From: Calliphora vicina
Lineage: Eukaryota; Arthropoda; Insecta; Diptera; Calliphoridae
Reading direction: 5' to 3'
Assembly: GCF_958450345.1 (NCBI RefSeq)
Contig: NC_088782.1
Coordinates: 91,248,858-91,312,857, forward strand
DNA length: 64,000 bases
Position 1 is the stretch's first letter. Every line of letters begins with the position of its first letter. Below the pieces are notes generated by a model, which saw only the letters and a program-made list of their open reading frames with translations, ran no database searches and had not been told where the DNA came from. Shown in pieces: positions 57,536 through 64,000 of this stretch. Made by a program: the position numbers and the translations under genes.

Positions 57536-58176
57536 CTGTTGAAATCAATTTTCTGAAGGCCCCAGATATCTCCGGGATCCAAATCTTAAACAATTCTGTC
57601 AGACATACTTTCGAGAATTTTGCTATTTAAAATCAGCAAAATCCGTCCATAAATAATGGAGATATGAGCAAAAATCCGAGACAACCTCTGAAAATTTCAT
57701 CAAAAAACACAATGTATTGCATGCTTTGACAAAAAAGCAACAAAACGTATGGTTGTTGCTTTGACGTTGTTGTTGTTTTTTATACAACTAAACGTTTGTT
57801 TGGTTGTGTGTTCGTTTTGTTGACAAAAAAACAACAAAACGTATGTTTGGATGTGCAAGCTTTGCGTATTTTGTTTTTCTTTTGTGTTTTGTTTCTTTTG
57901 GCGTTGTTGTTGTTTTTTATACAATTAAACGTATGTTTGGATGTGTGTTGGTTTCATTCCTTGCGTATTTTGTTTTTGTTTTTTCTTTTGGTGTTCTGTT
58001 TCGTTTGGCGTTGTTGTTGTTTTTTGTGTTCTTGATAAATTTAGGATGCTGTACGCAGAAAGTGGGCAATGTACATACATACCTATATACTAATTATAAA
58101 AAATAATAATGCATCCACAACAAAGGTGAAGGGTATATAAGATTCGGCATAGCCGAATATAGCACTCTTACTTGTT
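57357..58176 (-). mobile_element. mini-me-like element, copy F
   Basis: A complete 820-bp copy on the minus strand. It matches copy E almost base for base, including the CCCACTTTCTGCGTACAGCA segment and the GAAGCTGAAGGG end. Its CAGA tract is one unit longer. It is flanked by unrelated sequence, so the pair arose by separate insertions of one active source rather than by segmental duplication. Confidence 0.93.
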
Positions 58177-58255
58177 TTTTAATAAATTTAAATTAGTGGA
58201 TCCGTTTTGTACAAGGTATTAAAAAGATTATAAAATAAAAACATTAAAAAATTTA

Positions 58256-58518
58256 GGCCCTAATTTTGTAAATCACGTCACCAAAGTGATATTTATGTGC
58301 AAAACAAAAACAAAATTTCAAAAATTTTAAAGATTAGTTTTTGTTTTATATACAAAAATTTCAAATTATGAAAGGCAAACCAACGCTTGAATTTTGGTGC
58401 GTTTGTTCTGTTCAGAATTTGTATATAAAACAAAAACAATTTTTTTAAATTTTTGAAATTTTGTTTTTGTTTTCCACATAAATATCACTTTGGCGACGTG
58501 ATTTACAAAATTAGGGCC
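58256..58518. mobile_element. Harbinger-type MITE, GGCCCTAATTTTG family, copy 3
   Basis: A 263-bp copy with TTA duplicated (58253-58255, 58519-58521). It keeps the ATCACGTCACCAAAGTGATA arm of copy 1. The centre (CAAACCAACGCTTGAATTTT) is inverted relative to copies 1 and 2. Confidence 0.9.
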
Positions 58519-58521
58519 TTA

Positions 58522-59363
58522 ATAAATTTTTAAAAATAGTTTTTTAGACAAAACATGAAATCTTTGTTGCATTTAAAAAAACTTTCAAATAAAAGCAAAA
58601 CTTGACATATGGTAACACCGGCTATAGGTATCCGTGATCAAAATAAAAAAAAAATATAGAAAATATTTATTACCATATAATTATAACGATATTTCTTCTT
58701 TATTGTTGAAATACATATATAACCGAATACCAAAATCCATAAGTCTAGCACAAATCCTCTATGATTAACCAGATATTGTGATTTCTTTAATATTTGTTAA
58801 ACATTTTGTTATTATTTAATTCATCAATTCATTATTTATTTAATTTACCAATATTTATATATTTATGGCTTTCAGTGGATTTTTCACCTTACATAACCTT
58901 TTAAAGAACATAAACTACAATTACTGTATTAATTTAATACAATAGAATAAAAAATCATTAATTCATTTTGTTTAAATTTAACTCTTCTTTTGAATTAACT
59001 TTTATGTTTTGTATATCTTGGGTTTGTATTTGCGTATTAGAAAACTTAATTATGTATACTAGTATTTTGTCCTTTAAAATGAACAGCTTGGAGTTTTATT
59101 AAGTACCTTTCTCTGAGTGAGCAAATAAATACAAATGAAAAACCCCTTTGGCGAAATAATTTCATTAACATTAAAACGTTAGTATTTAATTGCCATAGTA
59201 CTATCTGTAAGAGGTATACTGTTATCAGCTCATACTACATGTTCCAGTAATGGCTTTTCTTGTGCACATTAAGTGGAGAGTTGGGTAATTTAAGAATTAG
59301 GGTAATGGCTTTAAACGGTAACTCAGTGTGGCAGAATCAAACTATTTTGGATATTTGGAAATA
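58522..59363. other. no gene seen
   Basis: AT-rich, stops in all frames. Confidence 0.4.
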
Positions 59364-60432
59364 AACAAGTATGAGTGTTATATTCGGCTATGCCTTGTGT
59401 TATAAAAAATCGACTTTTTAAAAAACCGGTTTGTCGGTTAACCGAAAATTGGCCTTTTTTAGAAAACCGGGTTTTCGGTTAGCCGAGAGTATACACAGCT
59501 TTAAAATCTGTAGTTTTTAGTAGTCAGGAATGGTTAATATTAAATAACTATAAATATTCAAAATTGCTAAGTCCATTTTATTTTGTAAAAATTTCAAAAT
59601 TATTATCTCAGTCAAATGGAATTGAGTATAAATATGTTACTAAATATATAATACTTGTTTTAATTATTGGTTTATTCATTAAATTTCAACCAAACTTTCT
59701 GATATGAAACAGAAAATGTTACAAGTCACAAAAAAGGACCTATAAGATGCACTTCTTCTTAGCTGTGATTATTTGTCATTATAAATCATACCAACTAATT
59801 AATAAAACTCCATTATCAGATTTCAAAAATATTTCAAATCATGGATTTTAGGACGTGTATTTCTGAAAAGGAACGAAATGATTAATAAAATAAACTTTTA
59901 AGGAAAAAAAAAACACAATAATGAGTCAAATTTATTGAAAGAAGTTATGTACATCAAATTCAATTTAAGGTTTGGTAAAATCATCCCTAAGTTTATAAAG
60001 AAACAATAGTAAGATTTAGCTTAACTTCTAGAATTATGCGGAATTTTAATTTTTAATAGTTGCATTATGTGCATTTTATTCTGAAAAAGTTTTTCAGTAG
60101 AGTCATCGTCCTCTACTATTTAGAATCATTGTAATTCTTAAAAATATTAATCTAAAGAGGTTTGTATTGTAAATCAGCATTTTAGGTTTCAAACCAGACC
60201 AATAATGTGTATACGATGAATATAAAAAATTCACAAAAACATAAGATTTATTAATTTTAGTCCCAAATTTTAAAAACCGATTAACCGAGTGATAAAAACC
60301 GGATAAACCGGTTAACTAAAAATCAACATTTTAAATTAAGCGGTTCGCAAAAACCGAGCTTTCAAAGAAAACCCGGTTTTTCGGTTAACCGGTTTATAAA
60401 CACTAGCTATGCCGAATCGTATATACCCACCA
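59364..60432 (+). mobile_element. mini-me 5' fragment (copy H) split by a hAT MITE
   Basis: AACAAGTATGAGTGTTATAT-TCGGCTATGCC before the MITE and GAATCGTATATACCCACCAT after it reconstruct a mini-me 5' head. Nothing of the rest of the mini-me is present beyond about 60432. Confidence 0.8.
59395..60405. mobile_element. hAT MITE, TAGTGTTTATAAA-type ends with CCGGTTAACCG arrays
   Basis: The right end reverse-complemented reads TAGTGTTTATAAACCGGTTA. The left reads TTGTGTTATAAAAAATCGAC with AAACCGGTTTGTCGGTTAAC following. Perfect 8-bp duplication GCTATGCC (59387-59394, 60406-60413). Terminal arrays of AACCGGTTTTTCGGTTAACC-type words on both sides, non-coding 750-bp centre. Same design as 28040-28451. 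Confidence 0.9.
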
Positions 60433-61000
60433 TCACGGATCCCAGAATTTTTTTGAGACTTATCTCCCCGAAATTCCCCAAAAAACAGTTTGTGATATCC
60501 CCAGTGAAAATAATAGTTTAATTTTAATTCGTACATATTTATATGTACTTCATTTGTTATATAATTCATTTCATTTATGCAGTATGTATGTATAAGGAAA
60601 TCATTGCTACCTATCTTTTTCCGGCCGTGCTCAGGGATATTGGGGTGGAGATCTTATTTCCTTTAAACCGATTAAAAGCCATAAACTATCAAATTTTAAA
60701 TAGGTAGCTTACATTACATTAACTACAACAACAACAAAATAAATGAATGAAGACAAGTCAATTGAAGAAGTGGATGTGATTTCTTCAAGGTCTAATACCC
60801 TCCCTACCATGCTATCTTAATACAAAATTCTAGTATATAGCCCGAACATGTTTAACTAACTATCGAAGATTAACTTTTCGTAGAATCAATAACCAATTTA
60901 ATTAATCATTGTAAACAATAACATGGTTTATTAAAAGTTATTTAACATTGGTAATACAAAATTGTTAAATTTAATAATTATTGTATAGTGTAAGTACATA
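60433..61000. other. no gene seen
   Basis: AT-rich; no supported feature. Confidence 0.4.
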
Positions 61001-61002
61001 TA

Positions 61003-62604
61003 CAGTACGAGACACAAATGTGTAAATAAATTTGGAAATATCTATAATTTGAATTTTTATGCTCAACATTTACCAATCTGACAATATTTTTTACACAATA
61101 TGAAGATCATGATTAGTGAAGTATAGCAATACAAAAAAATTAATTTCAAGTAATGGCATTTAAATACCAGGATATCAAAAAGTTAAAAACTGAATTACAC
61201 AATTTTGTCGCATTTTCTTTAAAGTTAAATAAACTTGTTATTATTATTTAGAAAAAGAACAATTTTAATCAATTTCATTAATGACAGTTAGTTAAAACAT
61301 GTTACTAGTTAACAATTTACAATTCTTTAAGGAATATTGAATATGAAGAAGATTATCACCGAAGTTGCAAATTCTGTTACCGAGCAGCTGAAAAATGGTA
61401 TCTCCCATCGAAAAATATCGACCAAATTCAATATTTCTTTTAATCTGTTGAGAACATAGCGAATATATGTGGTTTGGCTTTTCCAGCACCAATTTGTGGA
61501 CGGAATTCAATTCTATTGTTAAAAGATGGTCTCACTGTATAACGTCTAGTTGCATCAGGAGAAGAAAATAGTCCCCGTGAGGTACAACCAAAACTATCTT
61601 CATGCTACCAAATTAAGATTTCAAAACGTGCATCTCTTAGAGAAATCAAAAGATGTGGTTTTTATGCAATAAAGATTGTTAAAAAACCTCGTTTAACTGA
61701 AAGACACAAGTCTCTTCGACTAACATTTGTAAATTTTTTTAAGAAATGGACCTTTGATGATTGGGAAAAAGTTATCTGTACAGATGAATCGAAAATTAAC
61801 CATTTTAGAACTGATGGACCAAAATATGACTACCAAAAACGAAATGCGCCATTAAAAGACCGTGATTTTATGACGACTATATATAATAAAGTGCCTAGAA
61901 TATGGTGGTGGAATATTGCCATTTTGTGGTTGTTTTTCTGCGAAAGGTGTAGGAAAACTCCATAAAATTGGTAGTAATATGAATGCAGAAATGTATATAG
62001 ACATTATCAAGACAACAGATGTGGATAGTCTGAATGATTGGCGTGGACAAATTGAAAACACTGTGATACTACAAGATAACGACAACAAACATAAGTCTAA
62101 AAAGACGCTTAATTTTTTAAAAACCGCCAAAATTACATTGCTAGATTGACTTCCACAATCTCAGAATTTAAATCCGATTGAGAATTTGGTGCGAATTCTA
62201 AAACGTCGCGTTTATAATTATCAAAATGCATTTAGAAACACAACTCAGCTCTAGGAGCGCTCCCATGATATCTAGGGATCTATAATGCAAGAAGAGTGTC
62301 GCAAACTGGTGGAGAGTATGCCCTCCAGAATTCAGGCTGCCATTGACGCGAAAGCAGGTTATTCGAAGTACTAAAAAAGTTACTTTAGTAATCTGCGCCA
62401 AAAGTGTGTAAATGGGTTACAGTTATTTTTTTTAGATTACTGGAGTATAATTAAGGAAATATTTTATTTATTTAGTCCTAAAATATCCTTAATAAATATT
62501 GTTTAAAAAAACACAAAACGTTTCTTTATAAACATTGCACTTTAAAAATGGTGTCACAAAGTGTAAATATATGACCATCATTTATACATTTTTGTCTTAC
62601 ACTG
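61003..62604 (+). mobile_element. complete but dead Tc1-family element
   Basis: 1602 bp, the normal Tc1 length. Ends CAGTACGAGACACAAATGTG and, reverse-complemented, CAGTGTAAGACAAAAATGTA. TA on both sides (61001-61002, 62605-62606). One transposase gene fills the middle. The TIRs are imperfect (about 75-80 percent over 25 bases by eye), indicating age. Confidence 0.9.
61343..62374 (+). pseudogene. Tc1-type transposase, frameshifted
   Basis: The N-terminal helix-turn-helix region starts MKKIITEVANSVTEQLKNGI, SHRKISTKFNIS. The catalytic core has WEKVICTDESKINHFRTDG (first Asp, D-E-S-K as in Tc1). After a frame slip near 61900 it continues GGGILPFCGCFSAKGVGKL-like codons, ILQDNDNKHKSKKTLNFL (second Asp, usually Q-D-N-D-P-K-H) and, beyond a stop, PQSQNLNPIENLVRILKRRV (usually P-D-L-N-P-I-E, third acidic Glu intact). 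It ends AGYSK-Y and a stop at 62372. Length about 344 codons agrees with Tc1. Several stops and two or more slips make it inactive. Confidence 0.88.
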
Positions 62605-62606
62605 TA

Positions 62607-63706
62607 TGTTTTCTTTTTGTTGTTTATTTTAATATGTAATTTCAAATTCAAAAGAAAATTATTTATTATTTAAACAATGTAAAAATTAAGGCTTGAAATG
62701 TTATTAACATGATTCTCAATAATGTTAATAAATAAACAAAGTCAATTTTGAATTTGAAATTATTTTAAATGATAAAATGTAAACAATAGAAATAAAATGA
62801 GAAGTAAGAATAAGATATAAATATAGCTCACCAAAATTTAATTCGAAGATAAGAGCAGGCCTGATGTTCTTGACATATCTAAATCGCGATATTCAAATGT
62901 TCCCATTTTATAACAAAATTATATAAAAATGTTAAGTGTAGTTAAATTATTGTTTATGTATGTATGTGAAAGTGTATATATGCATTTGAATTGTTGTGTA
63001 GATATTAGTGTATATGTATTTTTGGATGTGTTTTATGTATTCTATTACAATATTTTATAACAAAATTTATATTATTTAAAACAAACAAAATAGCCAACAA
63101 ATTAAAAATGGTAAATGGCAAATGTAATCGTTATATGTAAATAGTAATTAGTATTAGGTTTGTCAATTATTGTGATATTAGTTATTTTAAAATTGAAATG
63201 TTTATCTCGCTTTTTAATATGTCAATCTGTTGCATTAAAAGAATTGAATTCAAACTTCTTAATTCCGCTTCTTTGAGATTTCTGGATATACATATATATT
63301 GAATGCAGGTTTATAGTATCCAATTTTTATTGGAATCTATTGAATATTGGATGCTCAGAAAATGGATGCTGAGAAATTGAATGCTCAAAAATTGGATTTA
63401 TAGCTGAACAAGATATATTTGTTTCTTTATTTTGATAGTGATATATTTATAATTTTACTAAAACTTACCACCAAATTTATAAAATTAATATTTTAGTTAT
63501 AATCTTTCCCAAAAATTTATTTTTATAAAACTCCAGATCCTCAAAGATAGCCAATTATAGAGAAATGTCCTTTGTATTATATATGATTTGTATTAAAAAT
63601 CCTTTTTTTATATTTTTTTTTAAATTTTTCGAAATTTCTCAAAGTAATGTTTGAGAAATGTTAAATGTAAATGTAAATGTTTTCAAAATCGAAATGAAAA
63701 TTTTTC
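62607..63706. other. no gene seen; short word repeat near 63340
   Basis: AT-rich. At 63335-63415 a phrase like GGATGCTCAGAAAATGGATG and GAATGCTCAAAAATTGGATT shows a 15-17-base loose repeat. No gene supported. Confidence 0.4.
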
Positions 63707-63709
63707 TTA

Positions 63710-63951
63710 TGCTGGGTATACACGATACTATTTTTCGTACTAATCGTAGTATGAGTTGAAGTACGATTTTGTGATAGACGTTACTACAAATCGTACTATT
63801 TCCTTTGAAAAAAATGACAAGTAATAAAAATATCACAAAAATCAAAAATTTTTGATTTTCATACTTCGTTAGTACGACAACATGATACACGTTACTAATT
63901 TCATACTTATACGATTTATCGTACGACTTATCGTAACGTGTATACCTAGCA
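63710..63951. mobile_element. Harbinger-type MITE, TGCTGGGTATACACG ends
   Basis: TIRs TGCTGGGTATACACGATAC / GTAACGTGTATACCTAGCA, flanked by TTA (63707-63709, 63952-63954). The words CGTACTA, TCGTAC and GTACGAT fill both arms. A 242-bp non-coding element. Confidence 0.85.
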
Positions 63952-64000
63952 TTATATATTTTTCAAAGCTTAGTAAAATAATTTATATTTTAAATTTCTA

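Overview
The window is repeat-dense, AT-rich eukaryotic DNA. Everything recognisable points to a higher fly (Diptera, Schizophora). A calyptrate such as a blow-fly or house-fly relative is my best guess, but that is inference. The strongest clue is at least seven full or partial copies of a dipteran element with TATACCCTTCACC/GGTGAAGGGTATA-type ends and an internal (CAGA)n tract. It fits the description of the 'mini-me' microsatellite-carrying elements. Around it lie Jockey-like and RNase-H-bearing LINEs, Gypsy relics, Tc1/mariner, Tigger/pogo, PIF/Harbinger, hAT and THAP-type elements. I find no rRNA, no functional tRNA, no CRISPR array and no intact long host gene.

Layout. 1-9 kb: mini-me copy; a terminal-inverted-repeat (TIR) element containing a tRNA-derived SINE head; a hAT element with a frameshifted but nearly complete transposase that keeps its intron; a hAT MITE with perfect 8-bp target duplication; a decayed tandem repeat; a triplicated 170-bp unit with splice-like signals. 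9-13 kb: a THAP-like exon, a mariner/Tc1 C-terminal relic, three Harbinger-type MITEs and a hAT C-terminal relic. 13-17 kb: a solo LTR, a mini-me fragment and a 2.8-kb TIR element whose only recognisable gene is a THAP domain. 18.5-23 kb: a broken unnamed mobile-element gene containing a five-layer insertion stack, then a hAT-like element full of internal tandem repeats. 23.7-32.4 kb: Jockey-like LINE (minus strand), Harbinger transposase relic plus MITE, a second piece of the unnamed gene family interrupted by a hAT MITE, mini-me, and an RNase-H LINE (plus strand). 32.4-40 kb: a 1.24-kb hairpin, shared repeats, a hAT MITE and a second copy of the decayed tandem repeat. 40.4-51.3 kb: a possible tiny host gene whose intron holds a hAT element carrying a mini-me with a 681-bp CAGA array; a mini-me split by a 2.1-kb fold-back; a hAT element with a deleted transposase and a nested mini-me. 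51.6-64 kb: Jockey-like LINE (plus strand), a long-TIR MITE, a Gypsy pol relic, a 160-bp tandem array, an RNase H relic, a near-identical inverted mini-me, a Harbinger MITE, a hAT MITE, a complete but dead Tc1 element and a terminal MITE.

There is no operon logic here; the genes belong to mobile elements, nearly all dead. Insertion order can often be read directly from target-site duplications. Six hAT-type insertions keep perfect 8-bp duplications and a seventh matches at 7 of 8. Six Harbinger-type MITEs keep 3-bp TTA/TAA duplications, and one of them has its unoccupied site preserved elsewhere in the window. The least explained material is the fold-back at 45.4-47.4 kb, the unnamed protein family (18.6-21.6 kb, 27.6-29.0 kb, possibly 46.2-46.6 kb), the THAP-only element at 13.9-16.7 kb, and a recurring design of hAT-like elements whose ends are arrays of short self-complementary words.
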